Source of the DNA: Fragilariopsis cylindrus CCMP1102
Lineage: Eukaryota > Bacillariophyta > Bacillariophyceae > Bacillariales > Bacillariaceae
Length of the DNA: 64,000 nt
Direction: 5' to 3'
NCBI GenBank assembly: GCA_900095095.1
Contig: FMBT01000388.1
Coordinates: 103,932-167,931 of the forward strand
Below are positions 1 to 12,595 of the stretch, piece by piece (position 1 is the first letter of the stretch; every line of letters begins with the position of its first letter). A program made the position numbers and the translations under genes. Below the pieces are notes generated by a model, which saw nothing but the letters and a program-made list of their open reading frames with translations, did not search any database and had not been told where the DNA came from.

Positions 1-185
1 GGTTGTTAAAACCTGAAACAGTATGAGGAAAGACTGTACGTCAACCGTGTGTTATCACACACAATCAATCAATATAAATTTAATTTCTGAATTTGAAATT
101 CTTGAAGCAAACAAATATCAAATCCTACAACATAATCTTTTGTTCTATGAAAGTTTAATGAAAGTGACGACAAGAAAGAATAATA

Positions 186-1999
186 ATGATGATTAATGCA
201 AAGATAACGGTGAAGAGGATAAGGATGAGGACAATTTTTGTCACTATGACAGTTTCGATACTGCTAGCGTTATTATCGCCCACGACCATATCATCCGTTG
301 TAACTGTAACTGCCTTTCGAACGTCTAAAATCCGGACGCATCGATCTAATATTAGGCATGATGGTGATGGGGCAAGAATTTCACATGTTCCATCGTATGA
401 CTCGATTATCAATCCACTAACGATGTTATTGGCATCATCACCACCGTCGTCGTCAGAGTCGACGTCAGAGTCGACGTCAGAGTCGCGACCCGCTAAGAAA
501 AAAATGAAGACGAAGAAGAAAACTGCGGCGGATACTTTTTTGCTTTTGGAGAAACTCGACGAGCAAATCGATAGTTATGAGGGACGGCTTCCGAGCAAGA
601 TGACAGCGGCACAGAAAACAACAGATGGGAATATTGATACTGAAGGAAATAATGATATGAATACTAATACTACTACTATTACGAACGTAAACAACGACGA
701 TCATCAACAACAACATCGATGCGGATACGCTGGTATCGTGGGGGCACCAAATATGGGAAAATCGACGTTATTGAACTCATTGCTAAAGGAGGACTTATGC
801 ATCGCAACACGACGTCCCCAAACTACGAGACATGCGATTCTGGGTGTATTGTCTTCTCCAACCAAACAATGCTGCTTATTGGACACACCTGGTGTCTTGC
901 AAGGAGATGGTGCGTATCAGTTACAAGCCAACATGATGGAGGCAGTGAAGGGGGCACTTACAGATTCTGATGTGATAGTGGTAGTAACCGATTTATTTTC
1001 TACACCAATTCCCGACGATAATGTGTTTCGTCGCTTATCAGAAACAACTAAACCCGTATTGGTTGTCGTAAACAAAATTGATTTGGAAGGTCGAGCTAAA
1101 AGACCCGACGAAGCAACCATACAACGTAAAAAAGACGACGAAGAGGAAGAGGAAGATGAATTTGAAAAAACGTATACGGTCGTAGAGGCCGTAGAAAAAT
1201 GGAGACTATTGTTACCAAATGCATTAGCTATCATTCCCTTGACGGCGTCGGTTTCAAATAATGACGAATCTGATACTGACGAACACCCTGGAATTTCCCT
1301 CTTGAGACAGATCTTGATCGGTTGTAGTTCGAACGATGACCATGATATTCCGCGATGGTCCGCGCGTTAGGAAGACCCATTCCTGGTATGTTTCGCAATG
1401 GAGTCAAGTCTTTAACGAATGACGACGTCAAACAATTGCTTCCTATCGGGCCTCCACTTTATGACGATGACTTTTTGTCGGATCGATCTGTGCGCTTTTT
1501 TTGTTCCGAACTTATCAGAGAAGCCTTGTTGGAAAGCCGATATCTGAAAAAAGAACTGCCGTATTGTTGCGAGGTGCAAATTACTGACTACAAAGAACCA
1601 CGCGACGATAATATAACCCGAATCGAAGCAACGATCTTCGTAGAGCGAGACGGTCAAAAGGCGATCATTATTGGCAAAAATGGAGACGTAGTAAAACAAG
1701 TCGGGATCATTGCACGGGAGAAAATTGAACGATTTTTAGATGGAGAAAAGGTCTTCTTGCAACTTCGTGTCAAGATAAACAAGGATTGGAGGAAACGGAA
1801 GATCAACTCGCTAAATTCGGATATAGTAACTAAATATATAGATCTACAAAATACAAAAAACTTGCATCCTAAATTAAGAGGTGAAGAAACTTTAAAGAAT
1901 ATGTTCACAGTATCAGTGCTAATATATGTTGTCGGTAGTCGACTGCTAGTAGTGGTGAAAGAATCGTTGAACGCTGGTGTGGAAGAGTGCAAAACTTAG
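186..1999 (+). CDS. ERA: ERA-type GTPase, probably plastid-targeted; frame change near 1346-1370
   Basis: Era GTPases bind 16S rRNA and act in small-subunit ribosome assembly. The first 1.2 kb encodes an N-terminal extension and then the G domain: G1 GAPNMGKST at about residue 186, G3 DTPG, G4 NKID. The downstream frame carries the Era linker (LLPIGPPLYDDD, DRSVRFF) and the KH domain with its GKNG loop (IIIGKNGDVVKQ) and final KINKDW. The N-terminus is a signal peptide followed by TVTAF-RTS, like the ASAF cleavage motif of diatom plastid preproteins, so chloroplast location is inferred. The two frames (position 0 then 2 mod 3) overlap at 1346-1370. Either one base is missing there (about 604 aa) or a 50-nt intron 1321-1370 is spliced (about 587 aa); 50 nt is short. 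The last about 60 residues after the KH domain do not resemble Era and may hold an unrecognised intron. Confidence 0.85.
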
Positions 2000-3077
2000 C
2001 AATACTTGGTAAATCTGACTGTTATAGATTATAGGGCCAACCAATGAGTCTCCTTGCGTAAGCTGAGCCAGTAGGATGAGTGAAGGTCTATATTGCAACT
2101 AGCCTTAGAGAGTGCATCTTGTGTTTTCTTGTTGTGATTGTACAGTGTGCAGGCAAAATTTTATGTAAAACTATATGCATCAGTTGGGGTATTGATAGTA
2201 CCTGTAGTATCATTTGTTCTGTTCAGCAGCAGCATCAGCAGCAGCAGTATTTAATCATTATTGAATTCAATCCACTACTAATATTGCTCAGCTGACATGC
2301 TGAGAAGGTGAAGAATTCCAAATGGGGAACCACAAATCACAACAATGACAAAGAGGAGACGACAAAGATAAAAACAGCAATATTTACTGAAATAATTGTG
2401 ATAATCTATCTGTTGGAATCCTTCATATCAAACTGGTGATAAAATCCGCTCCATTAATTACAATTAAGTCTAAAAAAGTACAATAATGTAGAATTACTTA
2501 AAGACAGAAATATTAGTACGATATATAAAAAACATCCAAAAAATATTATCACGCTTCTAGAATATAATATATCATAATATCTTTAAAAGGGGAGCATAGA
2601 AATGGTACCATAGTTTCCGCCCCTCAATGTAGGGTGTGATGTCGACAATGTACTGTATTTATTTTTTTGTCAGCAGTTTATTGTTTTTTCAACTCCGCGA
2701 CACGCAGACACCACGCATTTTATTAAGCGCCCACTGCGCGAATTTGTATCATCCTTGAAAATAGGTCGAAAGGTGCTGAAGATTTTGGAGTCAATCTACC
2801 GTACGAATAGGAAAAACTAAAGGCATCTCTCATCACAGCGGTAGGTCCTACAATTTTCAATCGACAAAACACAACGAAAGAGAAGGAAAGCGGAAAGAAT
2901 CGTGTGTGAGATCAAGAAGTCGACGATGTCATCGGCGTGTCTGTTTGGAAAGAAGAGAGGGAGAAGAATAGAGAGGTTGGACGTAGCCGATATCTCGTCG
3001 AAATACTAACGTACAAAGGGAAAACAAAATAGCCTAGAATCTCGACAATCATCGAGGAATTAATCGAATCAAATAAT
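2000..3077. other. Intergenic, presumed 5' region of the Cys-repeat gene
   Basis: AT-rich, no convincing coding potential. A 71-codon open frame at 2080 contains a CAG run and no recognisable domain. The last few hundred bases probably hold the promoter and 5' UTR of the gene starting at 3078. Confidence 0.5.
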
Positions 3078-5521
3078 ATGTCCTCCACTCTACCGCCGTA
3101 TTCGACTTTTCATACAAATAATAAGGTAAGATGAAGGACACATTAATTTTACTGTCGCTTTTGCATTACCGAGTCTCTTGTCGATCGTTTGTCGTTTGTC
3201 TTAATGTTAGTTAGAGACCCATTCCGTTTTACGTATTTTTTCACTGTAAAAAATACCTTCCAAAAACAAGCCATCACCCCAAAAATGTGACTGTTTTTTG
3301 CTAGTTTTGTACGTGTTCAAATTCATTTTTTAATTCGGGGGATTTGATATAACTATTTATTCAGCATTATTATTTGTTTGCACTCATTTTTTGAGAGGAA
3401 AATTCCATTGTTCCAATATCTTTGATTTGATTGGATCTTTTTTTGCGCGATCGTGAGCGCACTTAGAGTCGAAAACTTGAGATCAAATAAACACAAAAAA
3501 CAATACTAAAATGCGATACTGTACTTTGATTGTTGTTGGGATGTTTGTCGAGAACAAATCGATCAAAAGAAAACAGTAGCAACAGAACGCTCACTCACAT
3601 CACATTACTTGCCTTCTGCCTTTTTGTCCTTCCCCTTATTCTAACAAACACTGGATCATGTAAACAAATAATAAACAAACCGCCAGCAAAAAATCATGTT
3701 TCCACAGGCGAAGTCGTTCGGGGTAAGAATCCAATAATTGTATTCGCTTTGAGATGTGTGCGATGGACAATGTCCTCTTTTTCCACAATATCTCACAGTT
3801 ACATCAAAATTTTACTATGAAATTTACCAATTTGTATTGTATTACATTAATTTATAGAATATATTGACATTTACGCCTCCAGGTTTCGAACAATCTCTTA
3901 ACGTGAAATTTCCTGATTCACGATTGCCCGTGTGCGTTGCGTGTAAGAAGAATTATAAAACGAAAGACATGTGTCGGGTACGGAATCAGCATACCGCCGC
4001 CCCTTGGTGTCCATCCTATATATGTATGACATTAGACGAATCATGTACCAATGAAGATGGCAACTACGTTGATAACCATTTATTGTTCGAATGGTTCAGT
4101 GGCAACCCTTTTTTGTTAAACAAGATTTTGGGCCAAAGTCCAAGACACCTGTTTGTGCAACCTGCAAGAAAACGAATCGAACCAAATCATTTTGTAGAGG
4201 TCGTCATAAACATAGGATGTTACCCTGGTGTACTGTTTACGTATTATTGAGCACGCATGAATCGGCAGATCCGTCGACTGTGGTAGCCGCACCGAGTCTA
4301 CCAGTCGAAGCCAAAATGGCTGCAATTGATTCGGTAGCGACAAATGTTGATAATAACGAAAAGACGAACGCATCTGATCAGAACACGATACAAAATGAAT
4401 TTTCCGTAGAATCGCCGGGAGGAGACAATCCCAGTGACAACAGAAAACCATCTTCGACGAAGGAAAGAGTTGATATCAATGATATACCAGAAGTCAGTCC
4501 CAGTGAACAGGGTAACCAATCATCATCGATAAAGGAAGGAAATGATATTAATAAAATTCCAGAAAGTAGGACGATGTTGATAAAGGTATCAGATGAGGAG
4601 ACCACTATTAGTTGGCTAGGACTATCACATGAGGATGATATCGCCGCGAAAGGGGTGTGGCAGCCACCACAGCAGCAGCAGCAGCAGTATTCACCAAATT
4701 ATTCGCTTACCCCTGTTGCGCCTGCTGCAGTACGTGTTCCGAAGAGGAGTGCAGAATCGTTAATACCCATTCAAGCGCCTCCTGACGTATACCATCAATA
4801 CGCCATCAGCGGATATCCCAACATAGCGCAGCAGCAGCAGCAGCAGCAGTATATTTATCCAGTTCATGTTCCGCACCGCCAGGATATCCCCATACAACCA
4901 TCGTACAATGGTAATCCATGGCAGTACGTAACAACCGCTTCCGCTCCTCTTCCATCTCAACAACTCGCACCACAACCCGTACATCATCAATACGTGGGAG
5001 CAATTTCGCCCGCTCCAGTGATTGGGTCGCCGTTGCCATCTGTAACAGCTGGAGAAGCGGCTGCTATGAGGCGGAAGAAAGCTCGTCTTGAGGTCGAAGG
5101 AGATGATCATTCTGAGATGCAACCTCAATATCCCAATCAGATGCCACCACACGCTGCTACTGTACCCCAAATGCAACATCCAATCGTAAATCACGGAGAG
5201 GTTGCATCCGAACCTCTGTCGCGTGGGATATCACAGCAGCAACAGGTACAACATCATCTTTCCGGTCAGCAACCATCACAGGAGCATCAATCTTGGATTT
5301 ACCAGCAAATGTACCAGGCGCAGCTTCCGCCGATAAATGCTCAGTTCTCCAATGATTCGTCACGTATAAATGTTGGTACTCCAGAAAACACACCTCGAAG
5401 TTTCCGTCACCATGATGAGTCCCCAAATAACGTAACAATGACTCCCGGTCCAGGTGACGGAGGGGGTGATCACGATGACGATACCGATTTTAACCGTCCA
5501 GCCTTACTTCGAAAAATTTAA
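3078..5521 (+). CDS. Tandem Cys/His-motif protein with Gln-rich, NLS-containing tail
   Basis: No known family recognised. Exon 1 (3078-3125, MSSTLPPYSTFHTNNK) is followed by a GTAAGA donor at 3126 and a phase-compatible TTATAG acceptor at 3857. The next part carries two copies of a roughly 40-residue motif, C-x2-C-x9-C-R-x-R-x2-H-x3-PWC, first about 3922-4048 and again about 4153-4266. The reading frame changes between them: an intron of 80 nt (4045-4124) or 101 nt (4024-4124) fits, as would one missing base. The repeats align as far as ES (LDES / THES), favouring the shorter intron, giving about 543 aa. The rest is low complexity: acidic Ser-rich, then Gln/Pro-rich with polyQ, with a basic MRRKKAR cluster (about 5066) that could be a nuclear signal. 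A zinc-binding nuclear regulator is a guess from composition only. Confidence 0.7.
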
Positions 5522-6648
5522 AGAAACTAGACCATAATTACATTTGTACAGAAATAGAGAAGAAGATAACCAAGAGAAGTAAGTATCAACAATGTTGAAG
5601 ACGTTGTACATAGCACGAGCACTAAGATACACAATGGCACGATACAGATATAAAGCATCATATATTATAACGCATCCGAGCGAGCATACCATCACTTTTC
5701 ACAAAAACAAAAACAAGAACAACACAATAATTTTAACAATCTAAAAGGAACAGCACGCGTGATGAAGAAAATTTATAGTCTTCATCACTTCGACAAAACA
5801 AATAAACAAATGATAGATTCACTCTGAATTTCACCATTTTGGGGGGGGTAACATTACCGATAGAGATAGCTAATCAAAAATAAATCGCTACAACTAAATT
5901 AATACATAAACTATATACATGAATATCACAATTAAAAATATCTGCATCTAAATTATTCAGAAAGTTGAAACATAGTAAGGGTTAGCTCACAGTATCATTT
6001 GCCGCCCTTAACTTATGAAATACAGCTATTCAAGACGATCAGTAGGTCTTACATACGATTAGCCTCAATTGGAAACATAAATGTCTGAATATGGCACTCT
6101 AGTTTCATCAAATTAGTGATCATTCTATAGAGTAGTTATTTGAATGGGAATGGATTATTCTCATCAAAGAGAAAGTGGAAAGACGAAAGTTTTATCCAGG
6201 GAATAGTCAAGCTTATCAATTGTTTCGTTGTATATGCTCTGATGGAATCATGTGTCATACAGTAGTAGTAGATGCTACTACTATTAGGATCGTAAAGTCG
6301 TCACCTAAAATATTAAAATACTAGTAGTAAAATTAAAAAAAGTAGGATCTTTCCCCCTTTCAAACCGGCTACCCTCTCCCCCAAGTGTTGTGCTCCCCAA
6401 GTTTCCGTCCCCAATATGAAATATTTATGGGTCATTTTACACCGAAAAACTTCTCAGTAAGTTACTGTACTCTATTTTAACAAAACAACAACAACAACAA
6501 CAGCAAGTAAAGGCATCATTTTGATTACAGCTTTGACGATCAACGAAGCATAACTAACTAGCTAGACTGTCTATTATTTTATTATTAAACTTGTTACAAA
6601 TTCAGATATCAAGAGAACCATATTAGTTCTAACCAACAAAAGAGCAGA
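5522..6648. other. Intergenic region upstream of coatomer alpha
   Basis: AT-rich with an oligo-G run near 5841 and a pyrimidine-rich block at 6350-6410. No coding region or RNA gene seen. A CAA run (6485-6500) lies about 150 nt before the coatomer start codon. Confidence 0.5.
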
Positions 6649-9600
6649 ATGCTGACGAAGTTCGAATCAAAATCGGCCCGCGTCAAAGGGTTGGCTTTTC
6701 ACCCTTACCGTCCTTGGGTTTGTGCATCTCTCCACAATGGTATAATCCAGCTGTGAGTATAGATAATACAACTACAATAATACTTGTAGTAACAATACGC
6801 TGTTTCTATTTATTTATCGAGGTTCAACGATAGCATACCTTTATTCCTCTCTTTCTCACACGTACGTTCTTTTTGCTATTTTCATTCTACAGTTGGGATT
6901 ATCGAGTTGGTACTGTCATCGATCGATTCGAAGAGCACGATGGACCTGTTCGGGGGGTTGATTTCCATAAAACTGAACCTTACATTGTTAGTGGTGGAGA
7001 CGATTACAAAATCAAGGTATGGGACTACAAATTACGTCGATGTCTCTTCACTTTGTTGGGACATCTTGATTACATCCGTACGGTACAATTCCATCCCGAT
7101 CCGGCGAAGTTTCCTTGGATCTTATCCGCAAGTGACGATCAAACGTTAAGATTGTGGGATTTTCACAAACGAACATGTCTGAGTGTACTGACGGGACATA
7201 ATCACTATGTTATGTGCGCGGCCTTTCACCCCTCGGAGGATTTGATTGTATCGGCATCTTTGGATCAAACCGTTCGAGTTTGGGACACTACCGGACTTCG
7301 AAAGAAACAAACGGGAGAAGGTGCGATGGACCCAATGCGTGGACCACCCGTTTCCGCTACCACCAACGCCGCCATGAATGTTCAAGCAGAATTATTCGGA
7401 ACAAATGATGTTGTCGTTAAGTACGTCTTAGAAGGACATGATCGCGGTGTCAATTGGGCGTGTTTCCATCCCACCTTACCTTTGTTAGCAAGTGCTGCAG
7501 ATGATCGGCAAGTCAAGTTGTGGAGGATGTCTGAAACAAAGGCCTGGGAGGTTGATACACTTCGGGGTCACGCAAATAATGTTAGTAGTTGTCTCTTCCA
7601 TCCCAAGCACGATTTGGTTGTTTCCAATAGTGAAGATAGAAGTATCCGAGTGTGGGATGTGTCCAAACGAGTAGGCGTCCAAACTTTCCGACGAGAAGGA
7701 GATAGATTCTGGATTTTAGCTGCACATGCCAACCAAAACTTATTAGCTGCCGGTCATGACTCAGGTATGATTGTTTTTAAACTAGAGCGAGAGAGACCTG
7801 CTATGTGTTATAATGCTCCCAGGTCGAAGTTGTACTACGTTCGTGGCCGAGAACTCTTCGCTCGGGATTACAGCAGAGGAAATGGCACCGGCAATGATGT
7901 TCCTGTAGCTTCACTTCGTAGAGTCGGACAACAAGCACAAACAGATGGAATCGGTTCGGCTCCACGCACACTAGTATACAACGCGCATAATCCTAGCGAA
8001 GGTAACGTTTTGGTGTGCAGTGACGTCGATGGTGGCTGTTACGAACTTCTTACCTTCAACGCAAACAACGAAGGAAGCGGATCTGTCACCGATGGAAAAC
8101 GTGGTGCCTGTTTGGGCCCAGCTGTCTTTTTGGGTCGCAACCGATTCGCTGTCCTCGATAGACATCAAAGGCAAATAATTGTGAAAAATCTTGATAATGA
8201 AACAACTAAACGTGTCCAACCCCCTGTCCCTAATGTTGACGCATTGTTGGATGGTGGAGCATCTGGACGAGTTTTGTTGCGTGCTGACGATCGGGCTATT
8301 CTCTTTGAGGTACAATCCCGACGTATCCTTGGGGAGCTCACTGCACCGAAAATCAAGTCTGTTGTTTGGAGTCCCGATGGATCGAAGGTTGCTATTGTTT
8401 GCAAATATGGCGTAGTCATCGCAGATCGGCAGCTTGAACAGCTCTGTAGTGTTTCTGACAATGTTCGTATCAAGAGTGGTGCGTGGGACTGCTCTCCGTC
8501 TTCGGATGGAACTGCATCGAATCTTTTCGTCTACACCACCCTTAACCACGTCAAGTATTGTTTACCGTCGGGTGATACTGGAACAATCCGAACATTGGAA
8601 TCACCGATTTATGCTGTGCGAGTTGTTAAGGACCAACTTCATTGTTTGGATCGTGAAGCTCGTGCCCGAATTATTGCAATCGACACAACAGAAGCACGAT
8701 TCAAGCTCGCGTTAGCTAACAAGAAATACGGCCGTGTAATGCATATGGTTAAACATTCTCGATTGTGTGGTCGCGCCATTGTTGCATATTTACAGCAAAA
8801 GGGTTTCCCAGAGGTTGCCTTACATTTTGTCCGCGAACCGAAGACACGATTTAAGCTTGCGTTGGCATGCGGAGACATCGAAGCAGCGATGGAATCGGCA
8901 TTTGCGCTTGAGAATCAGACGCAACAAAACTCCGAACTTGACGGGGGTGCTACTTCAAACGATGAAGGACGAGAAATCTGGAGTGAATTGGGAGCAGAAG
9001 CCCTGCGACAAGGAAATTACCAAGTGGTAGAAATGTCATACCAACGGACAAAAGATTTTGACCGACTTTCATTTTTGTATCTATTGACGGGTGACACAGA
9101 AAAACTTCGTAAGATGTTGAAGATATCGAATATGAGAGGTGACATCATGGGACGGTACCACAACGCTTTGCTCCTGGGTGACGCTTCCGAACGCTTGTCG
9201 GTGTTGGAAGCGAGCGGGAATTTGCCGCTGGCTTACATGTGTGCAAAACTCCACGGATTAGTTGAAGATGCCGAACGGATCAAAATTACGATTGAAACAA
9301 ATGATGGAGAAGAGAAAATGCAAACAGTTTTGGAACAGACCTCATCAATTGTAACGCTAAATGATCGGAATGGTGGTCGTTTGTTGCAACCTCCGACTCC
9401 AATTTTCCGTGAAAACAATTGGCCTACGCTCGATGTACAGAAATCGACACTCGCAGATCTGACTGCAGCCGAACCAGAAGCGGAAGAAGTCGAAACGCAA
9501 GCTGCACTGAACGCACCTGTATCTGATCTAGCCAACGATTGGCAAGATACTGGCGACGACGTTGGTGGTGGATTTGGTGATGACATCGGAGGTGGTGGTG

Positions 9601-10703
9601 GATTAGGCGCATCCGGTAACGATTTAGACTTTGGCGACGACGATTGGGGTGAAGACGACGATCTCGACGACCTAGGTGACATGGGAGATGATGTCGACGT
9701 TGCTGCAGTGGAAGATGACGGTTTTGATACAATTGCTGACGACTCCGGATTCCAATTGCCACCCTCGGGACGTCCTCCAGCTGCTTGCTGGGTGGCCAAC
9801 TCCTCCCATGCGGCGGATCATGTTGCAGCTGGAGGGATGGCCTCGGCAATGCAGTTATTAAACCGTCAAATTGCAGCGTCAGAATTTTCTGTCTTGCATC
9901 AGAACATGATGGGTTGTTATACCGGTTCAATGATGAGCGTTCCAGGAATTTCAGGAAGTGGAAGCATGGCAATGCCATTGATGCGAAACGATGCGGGTGG
10001 TCATCCCGGAAATACATCGTTGCCTCGGACCTACATCTCGGCCAAAAATTTGGTCGACGGCGTGAAGAGTGGATACCGCTTCTTTCAGGGTGGAAAATTC
10101 AATGATTCGAAAGCATCCTTTATTGGCGTTTTGACTCAAATTCCTCTAGTCGTTACATCAAATCCTAAAGAACAGCAACAAATAAAGCAAATGGTTACGG
10201 TTTGTCGAGAATATATAACTGCAATTCGTATCAAAGGAGCTATGGCGGAAGCAGGATCTGATCCCGTCCGTGCCACAGAGCTTTCTGCCTACTTTACCCA
10301 TTGCGAGCTCATACCTGCCCATATGGTCTTGGCATTACGATCCGCCATGGGAACAGCGTTTAAGCACAAGAATTATATTCTCGCCGCGAGTTTCGCTCGT
10401 CGGTTGATAGAGCTTCCCGACATGAGTAGTGAACGCAACGCCGAACTTAAGAACAAGGCCACGAAGGTGCGACAGAAGTCCGAACAAATTGCGCGTAACG
10501 AACACGAATTGAATTACGATGTAACAAAATCCTTCACAATTGATTGCCGTGATTTCGTTCCGATCTACACCGGAGCAACATCTACATCTTGTTCGTATTG
10601 TGATTCTCAATACGCTGACGTATCAGGTATGCAAAATAAGTTGTGCTCGACGTGTAGTTTCTGTCAAGTCGGAATCAAAACTTTGGGTTTGGTTACCGGT
10701 TAA
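6649..10703 (+). CDS. COPA: Coatomer subunit alpha (alpha-COP)
   Basis: Alpha-COP is the large WD-repeat subunit of the COPI coat that drives Golgi-to-ER and intra-Golgi traffic. Exon 1 (6649-6752) encodes [19 protein letters not shown], nearly the canonical family start. A 140-nt intron (6753-6892, GTGAGT...CTACAG) is followed by one long exon, giving 1,304 residues, close to the usual 1,200-1,250. Visible parts: an N-terminal beta-propeller with WD repeats ([65 protein letters not shown]), a second propeller and helical solenoid, a Gly/Asp-rich acidic linker (about 9540-9720), and the COPI C-terminal domain ending in [11 protein letters not shown] and [10 protein letters not shown], the Cys pairs seen in other alpha-COPs. 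No frame damage is present. Confidence 0.97.
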
Positions 10704-11256
10704 ACAGGTCCTGCCAACTGCATCGTGAATTAATTACATTTTCAGTATATAAATCTACGAAACTATTCTAAAGCAATTAATTTTTTAGAATAATTGTATT
10801 ATATCTTGATTGTTTCTTTTGTTCCAATTCTCTCTTTTTGTGTATGCGCTACGTCTTTCACGCTACTACCGTACTGATTACTGATTGTGAAATATCTTAT
10901 CTCAACCCATGAACTATTATTTTACGAATAAAATGAATGAGACCTTAGCTAGAGATATTTTTGTTGGTGTTGAGATCAATATTTTGTGTTTTCTGATGTT
11001 TTGTTGGAATGACTGGCGAATCAATCATTGTATTGAATACTGTTTGGTATAATATATGGTATAGAATTTCTCCTATTGAAGCTGCAGATCTTGCGTTTTC
11101 GCAAAGAGTTTTAAAAAAACGGACTTTGTACTCTTCAGCACTGGTATAATGAAATAATAATGATAATAGTAATAATAATAATAATAATAATAATTAGGCC
11201 AGTTTTATGATTATATTTAATCGTTGAAATCGATTGTTACCTACATTTAAATTATA
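10704..11256. other. Convergent intergenic region (coatomer alpha / EDR2-type gene 3' ends)
   Basis: Holds the 3' UTRs of two convergent genes, an AATAAA at about 10927, and an AAT microsatellite at about 11164-11194. No gene seen. Confidence 0.5.
11164..11194. repeat. (AAT)n microsatellite
   Basis: About ten consecutive AAT units in the convergent intergenic region. Confidence 0.9.
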
Positions 11257-12595
11257 TTAATGTAATGTTGGAGCTTCGGTCGGATCAACTTGATGTAACC
11301 TTATCGAGCCAAGCATTTCTTCGGGTAATTCCTCTGATGTTTTTCCTTCGATGACAAATCCGATATCAACGGCAGTTAAAGAGCTCAGATATCGTTTCGT
11401 GACGCTAACAGTTTTTTTCGCCACGGTCGAACCACTTGAAACATCTAGGTCGCATATCTGTAAACATTCCATATGTTTTTGATGCGGAACGTATCTATAC
11501 GTTACTGGCAATCGTTTACCAATCAAGGCTGGTTTCCCGGTGACTAAATTTCGTACTATCCACGGTCCTTCGGGAACGATTGCGATAAGTTTAAGTCGAT
11601 CATTTTTATATTCTGGATCGTCCGATGCAAACCATTCGGCCAGTATCCGTTCGGCATTTGTAAAGCCTTTCGTGCTTCGTTGTTGTTTGCTATCATCGTT
11701 ATTATCTTCCATTTTCATAAAGGGTACTAGCTTAGGGGGTACTTCGTAGTATTGAATAAGCATACCCCATGGGAATAAGAATCTAAAGGCAAAGGTCGGC
11801 TTTTTCCTCAGATTTCCACCCAATCCACCCTGTAATCTTTTGAATTAATTAAATTAACAACAACAACAACAACAACAACAACAACGACAATAGGGTGAGA
11901 CTCTACTATATATTATCCTTGCAACAGAAAAGAGAAAAATAAAATCGTAATTGTTATATTATTCAATACAATGTAACATAGTATTTGTTACAAAGGATTA
12001 CGTACTTAGATATGTCCAGCATAGAATTAATATCGTTTGTTAAAAACAAATCACAGCCTCTGGAACTCAGCAAATACTTGTTGCATGGGATCTTGATTTT
12101 ACCGCCGCTCATATAATTTGGACCGCGAACCTCAAACATTTCGGTCGGAGATTCTGACCAACAATTCTGATTCCTTGTTTGCATGCAAGGAAATCGAAGA
12201 AGTGTGGGTAAGGCTTGAACTTTATTACTATTATTATTTGTCCCGTCGTCTTTTCTTCTTTTTTCGACCCCGTGCTTTCCTGTTTCCGATACTCGTACTA
12301 GCTCATCACCGCCATCATCAAATGGGTCGGAGTTTGATCGATGATGATTTCCACTTCCACTACTGCCAATATGCAAACTATCAGATGTGATTCTACTCGG
12401 GTCACTTTGATTTGAATCGGTACGAGTAATGTCGGCAGTGGGTAAATCTCTGCTGCAGCTGCTGGCACCACCACTAGAGAAAGAACATCGTTCGGCAGAT
12501 CGTGCTCGTGTAGGTCTTGGAGAACCGGTGGTCATCCTACCACCTTCTTCTTGTTGTGAAGCACGAAGGGCCATCGAGCGTCGTTTTCCAGGCAT
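11257..12595 (-). CDS. EDR2 C-terminal (DUF1336) domain protein
   Basis: Exon 1 (12595-12002) and exon 2 (11829-11257) flank an intron (12001-11830, GTAATC...TTACAG on the minus strand, containing a CAA run), giving 388 aa. After a disordered Ser/Arg-rich region of about 130 residues comes the domain found at the end of plant EDR2: TEMFEVRGPNYMSGGKIKIP, then FRFLFPWG after the intron, then RLKLIAIVPEGPWIVRN, DVSSGSTVAKKTV, and near the end EELPEEMLGSIRLHQVD. In plants this domain follows PH and START domains; here it stands alone with no PH or START upstream, so it may act as an independent lipid-binding module. A GTACGT at 12005 is an alternative donor but does not keep the frame. Confidence 0.9.
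11856..11885. repeat. (CAA)n microsatellite inside an intron
   Basis: About ten CAA units on the plus strand, inside the single intron of the EDR2-domain gene. Confidence 0.9.

Noticed and set aside
1321-1370. 50-nt intron as the only explanation of the ERA frame change
   Set aside because: Phase fits, but length is near the lower limit and the donor GTTGTA is poor; a missing base explains it equally well, so no firm call.
2080-2295. 71-codon open frame after the ERA gene
   Set aside because: No recognisable sequence; ends in a CAG run; likely chance.
3530-3820. 96-codon plus-strand open frame
   Set aside because: Lies within the inferred first intron of the Cys-repeat gene and shows no domain.
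9233-10017. Minus-strand open frames of 188-197 codons
   Set aside because: Antisense to the acidic linker and C-terminal part of coatomer alpha.
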